NCBI GenBank assembly: GCA_947307445.1
Contig: CAMZJD010000003.1
Coordinates: 1-39,885 of the forward strand
Source: an uncultured Candidatus Saccharibacteria bacterium
Lineage (GTDB): Bacteria; Patescibacteriota; Saccharimonadia; Saccharimonadales; Saccharimonadaceae
DNA length: 39,885 nt
Direction: 5' to 3'
Of the stretch, positions 28,922 through 38,032 are shown in pieces. Under the pieces are notes generated by a model, which ran no database searches, was not told the origin of the DNA, and was given only the letters and a program-made list of their open reading frames with translations. The translations under genes and the position numbers were made by a program. Numbering within the stretch: position 1 is the stretch's first letter; each line of letters opens with the position of its first letter.

Positions 28922-29788
28922 ATGAAAAAAGTAGTCCTATTCTTGGCGCTATTTTTACTGGTTGGTGCGTTGCCAATGCTAGTCGTATCGGCGACGGCAG
29001 AAGGCGTGGCCGTGCCATGCTATGTCACAGCAAATGAAGTGCGCGAGCGCGAAACTGGGTCTATCACAGGCAAGATTATCTGCGAGCATGATCGCGGTGA
29101 AATTGTGGAAGTTATTCAAATGACGGGCGAATGGTGGCAATTAGCAAATGGCCATTACATGTATGCGGATTATTTGATTCCAGTGGAAGGAAACGAATTT
29201 TACCTGGAGCCGCAGATTTACTATGTGGCAACTAAAAGTTTGCGTGAACGCAGCGGTCCAAGCACGAATGATTCAATCGTGGGTGGCTATAGTTTAGGCG
29301 AAGCGATTACCGTAATTGGCGAGGAACGAGGCTGGTATCATCTCGAGAATGGCAATTATGTTTGCGGCGATTACGTCGTAAAAACTTGGGATGAGGTATT
29401 GGCAAAAATGTCGGAAGAATACGGTGATTTCATCGTCATTAGTATCTCGCAACAGTTCGTTGAGTATTACGCCGACGGCGAAATCCTCACGCATGCAGAT
29501 TGCGTGACTGGTGATGCGCGTAAATCGCCAACGCCAGCTGGCGTGTATCAGGTTTACTACAAGAATCATGATTTCGACATGAACGGCAATCCTTACAATC
29601 ATGTTAGATATTTCACTTGCTTTTATGGCGGAATCGGCGTGCATGATGCACCATGGCGTAATGGTAAATTTGGCGGTACGATATACCAAACCAATGGGTC
29701 GCATGGCTGCATAAACACCACTGAAGAGGCGGCCGAAGTTATCTACAACAACTCCAAAATTGGGACGTACGTGATAGTGCTTCCCTGA
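28922..29788 (+). CDS. Secreted L,D-transpeptidase (YkuD) with SH3-like repeats
   Basis: Signal peptide MKKVVLFLALFLLVGALPMLVVSATA; two SH3b-like segments (VRERETGSITG.., LRERSGPSTNDSIVG..); GIGVHDAPWRNGKFGG...NGSHGCIN catalytic motif. Confidence 0.9.
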   Translation: MKKVVLFLALFLLVGALPMLVVSATAEGVAVPCYVTANEVRERETGSITGKIICEHDRGEIVEVIQMTGEWWQLANGHYMYADYLIPVEGNEFYLEPQIYYVATKSLRERSGPSTNDSIVGGYSLGEAITVIGEERGWYHLENGNYVCGDYVVKTWDEVLAKMSEEYGDFIVISISQQFVEYYADGEILTHADCVTGDARKSPTPAGVYQVYYKNHDFDMNGNPYNHVRYFTCFYGGIGVHDAPWRNGKFGGTIYQTNGSHGCINTTEEAAEVIYNNSKIGTYVIVLP

Positions 29789-29789
29789 T

Positions 29790-29826
29790 GGCGCTTCGGC
29801 GCCTGGCCCCGCATGGGGCCTTTTTT
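29790..29826 (+). terminator. Tandem-hairpin intrinsic terminator
   Basis: GGCGC-TTCG-GCGCC then GGCCCC-gcat-GGGGCC then TTTTTT. Confidence 0.85.
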
Positions 29827-29843
29827 ATGCTAAAATGTTTATG

Positions 29844-30602
29844 ATGTATTCAGATTATGTTGGTATCTTTGATTCGGGCGTGGGTGGCGTTTCTGTTCTG
29901 AGAGAAATTGTTAAAGTATTACCACGCGAAAATATTTTATATTTTGGTGATGCAAAAAATGCTCCATATGGCGATCGGCCACAAGAAGAAATTGCCCAAA
30001 TTTCATTAGCAAATGCTGATTATTTGTTTAATAAGGGCGTCAAGGCCTTGGTGATAGCTTGCAATACTGCTACTTCATCTGCGGCGGACATAATTCGCAA
30101 AAAATACCCCGATAAAATCGTGATTGGCATTGAACCAGCAATTAAACCGGCCGTCGAGGAACATCCGGGCGAAAATATATTAGTGATGGCAACTACTGGC
30201 ACATTGAAACTGGGCAAATTCCAGCAACGCATGAATGAACTGCGCGACCAGGCAAATTTGATTTCGATCCCTTGCCCTGGCTTGATGGATTTGATAGAAC
30301 AAGAAGATTTACAAAATCCAGAAATAATGGATTTGTTGGAAAAGTATATTGGCGAATATCGTGGCCAGACGCGTGCGGTGGTGATGGGGTGCACACATTA
30401 TCCGTTCGTAGAGCCGCAAATTCGCAGTATTTTGGGCGATATTGACGTATATAACGGCGCAAGTGGCGAGGCGCGTGAATTGGCACATCAGCTTGAGGAA
30501 CGTGGCCTACTTAGCGCGTCGGAAAATCCAGATATTATATTTGAATCATCTGATGGACGTACGGAAACGACTGATTTTTATCGGAGAATGCTAAATATAT
30601 GA
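29844..30602 (+). CDS. murI: Glutamate racemase
   Basis: GIFDSGVGGVSVLREI, YFGDAKNAPYGDRP, VIACNTATSSA, VVMGCTHYPFV. Upstream ATGs at 29835 and 29841 also possible. Confidence 0.95.
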   Translation: MYSDYVGIFDSGVGGVSVLREIVKVLPRENILYFGDAKNAPYGDRPQEEIAQISLANADYLFNKGVKALVIACNTATSSAADIIRKKYPDKIVIGIEPAIKPAVEEHPGENILVMATTGTLKLGKFQQRMNELRDQANLISIPCPGLMDLIEQEDLQNPEIMDLLEKYIGEYRGQTRAVVMGCTHYPFVEPQIRSILGDIDVYNGASGEARELAHQLEERGLLSASENPDIIFESSDGRTETTDFYRRMLNI

Positions 30603-31003
30603 CTACTACTCGCAAAAAACCGGAGAAAGTTTGGGGTTTTACGGTTGCGAGTTTTTTGGGTTTGCTCGGCGTGTTTGTGGCGAAGTATCTAGTAGATTTT
30701 CTGTTGCTGCCGGCAATATTTCCGCAATTTTATCCTACGTCCGGTATGGCTTTCGCGCTTTGGCTGATTACTTCTTTAGTGGCTACGGTGGCTGCAATGC
30801 TCTGGATTACGCGGTTTGGCTATTTCTATCCGGTGGCCGATATTATTTATGCGCTGTGTGTAGCGATTTGGCCGCTCGGATTGTATGGCACGGCGGAATT
30901 TTGGCCGGCAATCTTGGCGGCTTTGGTGGCCGCTCTGGTTTTATGGGTGATTCAACGTTTAGTATTGTGGATTTTTATTATCGTCGGTTTTATTACGATG
31001 TAG
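30599..31003 (+). CDS. Small multi-pass membrane protein
   Basis: 134 aa, hydrophobic; ATGA overlap with the murI stop. Confidence 0.65.
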   Translation: MTTTRKKPEKVWGFTVASFLGLLGVFVAKYLVDFLLLPAIFPQFYPTSGMAFALWLITSLVATVAAMLWITRFGYFYPVADIIYALCVAIWPLGLYGTAEFWPAILAALVAALVLWVIQRLVLWIFIIVGFITM

Positions 31004-31711
31004 CTAGCGACATTCAACGATTGCGCGCGGGATGTGATGGTTTTGGTCCTTAATCAAGAAATGTGCCGTGCCATCAATGTTTTGGCGACAAATCGTTATT
31101 TTATCGTTGTATTTAATCTCTTTTTTATAAACAATGCGGAGATAGTTGAATTGCTCGCCGATATCCATTAGTTCGGCAATGAGGTCGAGATAATTGAGAT
31201 TATGGACGTGATGGTTTATGTCGATGTCACTCTTGCGGATGGATACTTTTTTGTTTAGAGAATACTTATCCAGAATATTTAGCCGGCCTAGTGTATAGTT
31301 GACGATGGCGTCTTCGGCTTCGGGCTGGTAGGCTTCGAGTAATTCTTTGCCAGCGCGGACAATAGTTTTAGTCTGAGTGTCAATAAGGGCCCATTTGGAA
31401 GTGGCACGGACGCAGACTTTACCGTGCACGCGGATTTCGAAGTCGCGGTAGATATAGCGTGTGAGTGAAGGTTTGACCCAAGTTCGGACACTGATTTTAT
31501 CGCCGTATTTGGGGCGGTCTTGGATGTCGAGTACCCACTCAATTAAAACCCAAGTTAGATTGCGCTGATTAATGTCTTCGAGCCCATTTTGGATACTATC
31601 AGAGTGCATGGCGGCTATATTCTCGAAACATTCCAGAATCGCTTTATCGGTCATGCGATAGTTTGGATTGATATTATTTAAGCCCACCTCAAACTTATGT
31701 TTGAAAATCAT
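31004..31711 (-). CDS. Acyl-ACP thioesterase family (hot-dog fold)
   Basis: WVLIEWVLDIQDRPKYGDKISVRTWVKP...YRDFEIR...ATSKWALIDTQTKTIVR...SDIDINHHVHNLNYLDL, typical of FatA/FatB-like thioesterases. Confidence 0.8.
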   Translation of the reverse strand: MIFKHKFEVGLNNINPNYRMTDKAILECFENIAAMHSDSIQNGLEDINQRNLTWVLIEWVLDIQDRPKYGDKISVRTWVKPSLTRYIYRDFEIRVHGKVCVRATSKWALIDTQTKTIVRAGKELLEAYQPEAEDAIVNYTLGRLNILDKYSLNKKVSIRKSDIDINHHVHNLNYLDLIAELMDIGEQFNYLRIVYKKEIKYNDKITICRQNIDGTAHFLIKDQNHHIPRAIVECR

Positions 31712-31731
31712 ACACTTAATTATACGCGTTT

Positions 31732-32610
31732 TTATGGATGGTCATATAGTTCGGTTGGGATAACGGTGGCAGTAAGGTAGGCACAGTTATTTTCAGAATC
31801 AATTTGTACATCAGAGACGTAGGATAAAAGATTTTTATCCATTAGGTATTCATTTTGTTGTGGCGAATAGCTGAGTTCTTTATTAATCAGTGCGATACCC
31901 TTATGGAATTCTTTTGGTACCTGATAGCGGATTTGAATATTACACGGTTTGCGGTAGGTGTCGTCGAATCCTTTTTGGAAGAAACTATCATCTTTAGTCA
32001 TAGAAGTGCTGAGAAAACCGCGATCGATATAAAACTGGTTTTGGAGTTTTGCGAGTTCGTCGAGACTATGGATACCATAATCGCGAAAGCCATCGAGGTT
32101 AGTACCGCGGTAAACGGCAGTGTCTTCGCCGAGGGATGGAGCCCGTTCTAGCGTGTCCTGAATATCGGTAGTGAGTTCTTTGGCGCGCGCCATGAGTTTT
32201 TCGGTTCTGGGTCCTAAAATGTCTGGATTCCAAATTCCACGAGCAACTTGGTTAACGAGTTGGAATTCCGAAAAGCCAGAATAGCCGCGAATTTTAGCGG
32301 CATCTCCAAGAGTAAAAGTGTCAGCCAAGGCTTCTTTGTAAGTTTGAAGCCCATCGCCTAGTGCCGCCGGATTGTCATATGTTTTATAATCGCGATCGAC
32401 GGTGTCGTCGATAAATTTGCGCACGGTTTCCATCTCGCCGCGTGATTCGATAATGCGGACGTAGCTGCGGCAGTAACGGCTATCACTATTAGTATCAACC
32501 TCGTGGCGATACCTTGGTTGATTACCGGCAAATTCGGTTTCCTCAACGATTCTCCATTCGTCGGCGCGATTGTCTTTTTCGCTAATATGACGACCTTCGT
32601 AACCTACCAT
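31732..32610 (-). CDS. ADP-ribosyltransferase-exoenzyme-like protein (R-STS-QxE class)
   Basis: AVYRGTNLDGF, RGFLSTSMTKD, SPQQNEYLMDKNLLSYVSDV in the canonical order and spacing. Confidence 0.7.
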   Translation of the reverse strand: MVGYEGRHISEKDNRADEWRIVEETEFAGNQPRYRHEVDTNSDSRYCRSYVRIIESRGEMETVRKFIDDTVDRDYKTYDNPAALGDGLQTYKEALADTFTLGDAAKIRGYSGFSEFQLVNQVARGIWNPDILGPRTEKLMARAKELTTDIQDTLERAPSLGEDTAVYRGTNLDGFRDYGIHSLDELAKLQNQFYIDRGFLSTSMTKDDSFFQKGFDDTYRKPCNIQIRYQVPKEFHKGIALINKELSYSPQQNEYLMDKNLLSYVSDVQIDSENNCAYLTATVIPTELYDHP

Positions 32611-32611
32611 G

Positions 32612-35600
32612 TTATTTCTCCGATATTAGTTGGTCGAAGAATGACTTTGTTGGATTACTGGTTTTGAGTGCTTCGCTAGTATCTGGAAAATCGAGTGTCT
32701 TAATATGCCTAAAGACAACTTCAATGAGATGCTTAATTTGCGCGCTTTCTTTTTCGTCAAAGTCCAGTTCGAGTGAAATAATATCATCATCTTGGTCGGG
32801 TGCGATATAGTCAATGCGACCTTTGGTGACCTTATAATTATGATAATCGCGCGAATTTTCGAGTAGGAATTTATAGAAGTAAAGCTGGATTTTGTAGGCG
32901 AAAGTGCTATCAGTAGTGCCCCATTTGTGCTTTGGATTGCCAGTTTTATAGTCGGCGACAGTAATAGTTTTATGCTCGTCGTCAATTTCGATGCGATCGA
33001 TTTTGCCGGTTAAAATAGCATCGCCTACGGTTATCGTTTCAGTAAAGAAACCGCGCTCTGAATCGGCTTTGATGTCGCGAATTAAATCGCCTCGTTCCTC
33101 GAGGAATTTACGTAGTTCTTGTTCGCCTTTTTTGCGTAGATCGTCTTTTTCTTTTTCTTCCCCATCGGCGGTATCGATTTTGGCCATGAAATGTGCGATG
33201 GCGGTTTCATTGTCGATTTTTTCTTTGTTAATTTCATCCATAATTTCGTGGATAAAGCTGCCATATTTCATGGCGAAGTTAGTCTCGCTAGGCGCACCGA
33301 TGATATAGCTGCGCAAGAAATCACTTGGCCCGTTACCGTAGCGCAAATCGATGAAAGTATTAAGATGGGTCGGCGAGAGACGATAATGCTCAACGTACGG
33401 TTTGAGGAGGTTGCGGCGGGTTTCGTCGCTGGGGTAATAATTATCGAACCACATATCTGGTGCGATGTCGACAATGTTTAATTCTTCGTAATTGGCCGGC
33501 GTAACGGTGGCGTATTGTTCGGCGAGAACGCGGCTAACAAGGCTATCATCTTGTTCGCGAATATCAAGATACTTTAGGCGGTCCGTATTGTGTCCAGCGA
33601 AGTCGGATAGACTATAGGTGAGATATAGCTCTGCTTTTGCGCGTGTAATTGCCACGAAAAATACGCGGATTTTTTCATCTGCGGAATCGCCCGTGTGACG
33701 GACATGCTCGAGGTTGCGCGGTAAAGTGATTAAGTCAGTGTTGCCTTTGGCTTCACTCCAGTTCTGATTGTCAGCGGCGATTAGAAATACGTGATCATAT
33801 TCTAGGCCTTTTGCCGAGTGAACAGTCTGTAATTGCACGGCAGTATCAGATTCGTGATAAGGTGATTTATTCAAGATTGGCATTTCGGCCGCTTCATAGG
33901 CGGCTAACACATTGCAAAATTCACTTAAACTGAGCTTGCTGCCTCGATGGCTATTTTTAGTGAGGATGAGCTCGCGTAGAGTATTTAGGTTGCTGAATAA
34001 TTCATAATTATCACTGTCGCCGTAAAGCTTTGCGCAGAGATTATTAACGATATATTCAGCGCTAAAGCTGGATACTTTGCCGGCTAGCTCAGTGAAGTAT
34101 TCTGCGATACTTGGTAATGTCGTATCGGCCATTTCAAGCATTTGTTCAATGATGGTCTTGTGGGCGTGGCGGGCATCTTGGATGAGTTTAATAATAAGTC
34201 CTGGTTCGAGTTTCCAGCATGGCATACTAAGTGTTTCAAACCAATATGGCTCGGCAACTTTTGGCGCTACGTGGAGTGCTAGAATCAGATTGCAAGCGTT
34301 TAATAATTGTTGGATGTCGGTGTTTTCAAGTATATTTTCGCGGCGGACGTAGGATACCGGAATACCCTTAGCGTGTAAATATGGCAGAATGCTAACAAGG
34401 TATTTATGCTTTGGCGCGATGACGGCAATTTTATTTCCGGGCGTGCCAGCCTTAATTAACTCAGTAATTCGGCTTGCCACAAAAGAATACTCGGCTTGGT
34501 AGGCTGGAAATTCCATAAGTTTAATATCGGTCTGGGCGGGTGGATTTTCGGCGGTAATATTTTTATCAATATTAACGTTTGGAGCTTTACAAAAGCGATC
34601 GGTGGCTTGCTCGATAATATTATGTGAAAAATCAAGAATTGGTGCACTAGAGCGATAATTTTTGGTCAAGAAAATATGTTCTGGGTGGTATTTTTCATCA
34701 AAGTCAAAGAAGTTGGAGGTGTTGGCGCCTTGGAAGCCATAGATAGCTTGGTCGTCATCGCCGACGGCCATAATATTTGGTTTACCCTCATTGCTAGGAT
34801 TATCGGTTAATAGACTTACAAGTTTAGCTTGGGCATCATTTGTGTCTTGGAATTCGTCAAGCAGAATATATTGGAAACGCTCTTGGGCGTTAAAGCGTTT
34901 TTCGTCGTCTTTTTCGAGCAAATCGATGGCGTTTAAGATCATGTCGTCGTAATCGTAGAGGCCAGCAGCGGTTAGATGCGCACTGTATTGTTCCATGATG
35001 TTGGCTAAACTGAGCAGTTTTTTATTGGCAATGTCGTCGCCGAAAACGTAGCGATTATTTTTATCTTTTTTGAAGAATTTTTGGCGCCACTTCCCCGGCA
35101 TTTTGCTAGACGGTTTGTCGGAGTTCTCTTCCGCAAGCAGCGCTTCGGCGAGCGAGCGATAGTAGATACGGGCAATAGGCTCAACTTTGCCGATAATATA
35201 ACCTTGCGCGCTCGGTGCATCGACAAAGGTTTTGAGCGATTCAAGAATACGACCGTAGACTTCGGCGGATTTGGGATAACGTAAACCGTTGGTGGCCTGA
35301 ATATCTTCCTCAATGGTGGCATAGATTTTAGCGCAATCTTCTTGGTTGCGGCGTACGATTTTGCGAATATCGTCTGGCGTAAGTGCAGCGGATTTCAGAT
35401 CGGAAATCGCATCAATAATCGAGCTGGTATAGAATTCGGGGCGCAAAATATCTTTTGGATCGAGGTTTTCTTGAATCTCGCGAATCATGGTGAAGCGTTC
35501 GAGCTCATCGATGGATGCCGTAAGGTCGGGGCGGTGTTCTTGCAAGATATATGAACCAAAGGCGTGATAGGTTTGAATCTGAACTTTATAAGCTTCGGGG

Positions 35601-35836
35601 CCGATAAAATCTGCCAGACGGTGGCGCATGTTGCTGGCGCCGGTTTCGGTGAAGGTTAAGCAAAGAATATTCTCTGGGCTAGCATCAGTCTGTTTGAGAA
35701 TATTTGCAACGCGGACGGATAGTAACTGGGTTTTGCCAGTGCCTGGACCAGCAATTACGAGTAAAGGGCCGTCAATATGGTCAACAGCTGCTCGCTGTTG
35801 GTCATTCAGTTGGTTATATGCTTGTTCGAATTCCAT
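32612..35836 (-). CDS. UvrD/Rep-like SF1 helicase with C-terminal PD-(D/E)XK nuclease (RecB-like)
   Basis: GPGTGKTQLLSVR, YILLDEFQDTNDAQ, AVGDDDQAIYGFQGA, LTKNYRS, TVHSAKGLEYDHVFL, VAITRAK; C-terminal LTGKIDRIEIDDEHKTITVADYKTG. Start at ATG 35836, 6 nt after TATAAT. Confidence 0.93.
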   Translation of the reverse strand: MEFEQAYNQLNDQQRAAVDHIDGPLLVIAGPGTGKTQLLSVRVANILKQTDASPENILCLTFTETGASNMRHRLADFIGPEAYKVQIQTYHAFGSYILQEHRPDLTASIDELERFTMIREIQENLDPKDILRPEFYTSSIIDAISDLKSAALTPDDIRKIVRRNQEDCAKIYATIEEDIQATNGLRYPKSAEVYGRILESLKTFVDAPSAQGYIIGKVEPIARIYYRSLAEALLAEENSDKPSSKMPGKWRQKFFKKDKNNRYVFGDDIANKKLLSLANIMEQYSAHLTAAGLYDYDDMILNAIDLLEKDDEKRFNAQERFQYILLDEFQDTNDAQAKLVSLLTDNPSNEGKPNIMAVGDDDQAIYGFQGANTSNFFDFDEKYHPEHIFLTKNYRSSAPILDFSHNIIEQATDRFCKAPNVNIDKNITAENPPAQTDIKLMEFPAYQAEYSFVASRITELIKAGTPGNKIAVIAPKHKYLVSILPYLHAKGIPVSYVRRENILENTDIQQLLNACNLILALHVAPKVAEPYWFETLSMPCWKLEPGLIIKLIQDARHAHKTIIEQMLEMADTTLPSIAEYFTELAGKVSSFSAEYIVNNLCAKLYGDSDNYELFSNLNTLRELILTKNSHRGSKLSLSEFCNVLAAYEAAEMPILNKSPYHESDTAVQLQTVHSAKGLEYDHVFLIAADNQNWSEAKGNTDLITLPRNLEHVRHTGDSADEKIRVFFVAITRAKAELYLTYSLSDFAGHNTDRLKYLDIREQDDSLVSRVLAEQYATVTPANYEELNIVDIAPDMWFDNYYPSDETRRNLLKPYVEHYRLSPTHLNTFIDLRYGNGPSDFLRSYIIGAPSETNFAMKYGSFIHEIMDEINKEKIDNETAIAHFMAKIDTADGEEKEKDDLRKKGEQELRKFLEERGDLIRDIKADSERGFFTETITVGDAILTGKIDRIEIDDEHKTITVADYKTGNPKHKWGTTDSTFAYKIQLYFYKFLLENSRDYHNYKVTKGRIDYIAPDQDDDIISLELDFDEKESAQIKHLIEVVFRHIKTLDFPDTSEALKTSNPTKSFFDQLISEK

Positions 35837-35856
35837 ATTCTTATTATATACAAAAA

Positions 35857-35879
35857 GCGCCCCGTTTTTCATGGGGCAC
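35857..35879 (-). terminator. Intrinsic terminator of the surface-protein gene
   Basis: Minus strand GTGCCCC-atgaaaaac-GGGGCGC then TTTTT. Confidence 0.75.
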
Positions 35880-35895
35880 TAGATGTTTATGGTGC

Positions 35896-37320
35896 TTAGC
35901 GGCGTTTTTGGAGCAGAACGAGGCCAATACCCATAGTAGCCAAGATGCTAATAGCAATGAGTTGCACGAGACTATCGGTGTTAGTTGGTGGGTTGTCTGG
36001 TACTGGGGCTGGCGCCTCTTTAACGGTGATATTGATAGTGAGCACGGTGCTGAGATTATTGCGGAAGGCAATTTGAATTTTGGCTTTGCCAAGTGCAAGG
36101 CCGGTCAAATTATCGCCTTCAAGCGAGATGATTTCGGTATTGTCATCTTGCATGACAGGATCGGTATTCTCAAGAATCGTAGGTGTATAGCGGAGATTAG
36201 CAATACCGGGATTAATAATATCAGCCAGAGCAATTGTGTCGTCGAGCGTAATTTCGATATCATATTCCGTATCGCTGACTTTGTCGCCATCGATGGTCGG
36301 GAGCGGGCCGATGGCACCTTTTTGGCTGCCGGTGGTTTCGTAGCGCGTACAGCCAGATGCAATGAAGTTCGTAATTGGGGTCATATTAACGATTTGCGAA
36401 CTGCTAGTATAGGTGCCACCGCAGATTTGAATGGTACCATGATAGACGTTGCCCGTGCCAGCGATGTAAGTCCTTGCGATTAAGAAGGCGTAGGTAGCGG
36501 CGGAGCGATAATAAAAATCGCCGCCAGTGATGTCGGTAGACGGCATGGCATCATTAGCGCGATCTTGGTTGCCGATGTTACCCTTGAGATTAGTAAATGT
36601 GCCGCCGGTGATAATTAGTTTGCCCTGTTGGCTAGAGTCATTGGCTCTTTCGGAAGTGTTATAGAAAACGCCGCCTTTTTGGTAATTTGCTTCGGCATTA
36701 AAGGTGCCGCCATTGATAGTCATGAGATTCCAGTTTAGAATGTCATAATTTGCGCCACTATGCTGGAAAGTACCATTATTAATGACGACTTCACCAAAGT
36801 TGGAGTTTTTTAGGCTATACCAGCCGTTACTATTGAAATTGCCGCCATTGATAGTCATTACGGCGTTTGGCTTGCCGGTAATTGCGCCATCCCAACCGTT
36901 TTGGATCATAGCATTGGTAGTGCTGGCATCTCCGTCATCATAAAAATTGCCGTCATTAATGGTCATGGTGCCTTGGTTCATGATGGCCCAGTATTGCCTA
37001 GCGTCGCGGTAAGTGCCGCCATTAATCGTGGCGGTAGCGCCTTCGTAATTATTGATGGCAGATTTGCTGGCGAGGCCGGAGGTTAGAGTGCCGCTGCCAG
37101 AGATAGTAAGCGTGCCATAATTTTCGATCGCGCAAGTGACATTATCGTTAATAGTGATTGTAGCGCTTTCTCCGCTATTAATACGATAGATACCGTCAAC
37201 GCATAGACTATCGGTTAATGTAATGCTTGCGGCGCTCGCGTTAAAAGCAGTAATAAAAAGCACGCAAAACACGGAACCCAAAATGGGTAATTGCAAATCA
37301 AGAGTTCTTAACCTCCACAT
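35896..37320 (-). CDS. Secreted, membrane-anchored beta-helix (pectin-lyase-like) repeat protein
   Basis: N-terminal signal sequence; repeated TINGGTF/TINDGNF/VINNGTF/IITGGTF/ITGGDF motifs; C-terminal Pro-rich linker, TM segment and QKRR tail. Confidence 0.8.
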   Translation of the reverse strand: MWRLRTLDLQLPILGSVFCVLFITAFNASAASITLTDSLCVDGIYRINSGESATITINDNVTCAIENYGTLTISGSGTLTSGLASKSAINNYEGATATINGGTYRDARQYWAIMNQGTMTINDGNFYDDGDASTTNAMIQNGWDGAITGKPNAVMTINGGNFNSNGWYSLKNSNFGEVVINNGTFQHSGANYDILNWNLMTINGGTFNAEANYQKGGVFYNTSERANDSSQQGKLIITGGTFTNLKGNIGNQDRANDAMPSTDITGGDFYYRSAATYAFLIARTYIAGTGNVYHGTIQICGGTYTSSSQIVNMTPITNFIASGCTRYETTGSQKGAIGPLPTIDGDKVSDTEYDIEITLDDTIALADIINPGIANLRYTPTILENTDPVMQDDNTEIISLEGDNLTGLALGKAKIQIAFRNNLSTVLTINITVKEAPAPVPDNPPTNTDSLVQLIAISILATMGIGLVLLQKRR

Positions 37321-37396
37321 ATATAACTCCTTTTATGTTTATTTTATATTTTTTGCCATTAAGTAGCAATAGGTTTAGTGGAATTTTTGGCATCAA

Positions 37397-37420
37397 AAAT
37401 CCCCCTTATCGGGGGAATTT
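37397..37420 (-). terminator. Intrinsic terminator of the 37431-38012 gene
   Basis: CCCCC-gataa-GGGGG then ATTTTT on the minus strand. Confidence 0.75.
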
Positions 37421-37430
37421 TGACCAACTA

Positions 37431-38012
37431 TTAATTATTGGTAGTTTCGGAACTAGTTTCTTCCTTAGCTTTTTCGCGCTTGATGAGATATTGTTCGTAT
37501 TCTTTACCGCCCTTGATGATGTAGGACTCCTTAACGTCGCCCTCAAAGAAATCTTGGACATGGAGTAGGTGGCCAAGTTTACCGTAAGTTTCAATCAAAG
37601 AATTCAATTCCTCATCGCTAACTTTTGTAGTTTCGACTGAAATCGTGTCGTAGTCGCCACGTTCGTTATGTACATCCCAAACATCTTCGTAAGTAATAGT
37701 GTATTTTTCGTGCAATTCGGAGTTGACTAACGTGTAGTAATAAGTATCCGAGTAGCCACCAAGTGGAATTTGGGTTGGATCAACACCTTCATATTGGTAG
37801 CGGTGTTTTTCGACGATAATGTCGTATTTGAGCGATTCGAAGTTATGTTTTAGACTGTCTTGTTTTTTAGTAAATAGGGTGAGAGAAACGACGGCAATAC
37901 AAAAGAGTGCTACGCCGAAAAAGATAATCGCAAGTGCCTTATGCGAATTAGAATCATTAATTAATTGTTTTTTTGAAGTTTGTGTTTTTCTGCTGTTCTT
38001 GCTTTTTGCCAT
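37431..38012 (-). CDS. Hypothetical protein with one TM segment
   Basis: Basic N-terminus, TM ALAIIFFGVALFCIAVVSLTLF, extracytoplasmic C-terminal region. Confidence 0.7.
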   Translation of the reverse strand: MAKSKNSRKTQTSKKQLINDSNSHKALAIIFFGVALFCIAVVSLTLFTKKQDSLKHNFESLKYDIIVEKHRYQYEGVDPTQIPLGGYSDTYYYTLVNSELHEKYTITYEDVWDVHNERGDYDTISVETTKVSDEELNSLIETYGKLGHLLHVQDFFEGDVKESYIIKGGKEYEQYLIKREKAKEETSSETTNN

Positions 38013-38032
38013 GATGCCCTTTCTATAGCAAA

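Noticed and set aside
35704-36483. 259-aa + strand ORF spanning the helicase start and the surface-protein gene
   Set aside because: Antisense to two well-supported minus-strand genes, crosses a clear terminator-promoter junction, and its translation shows no domain or SD.
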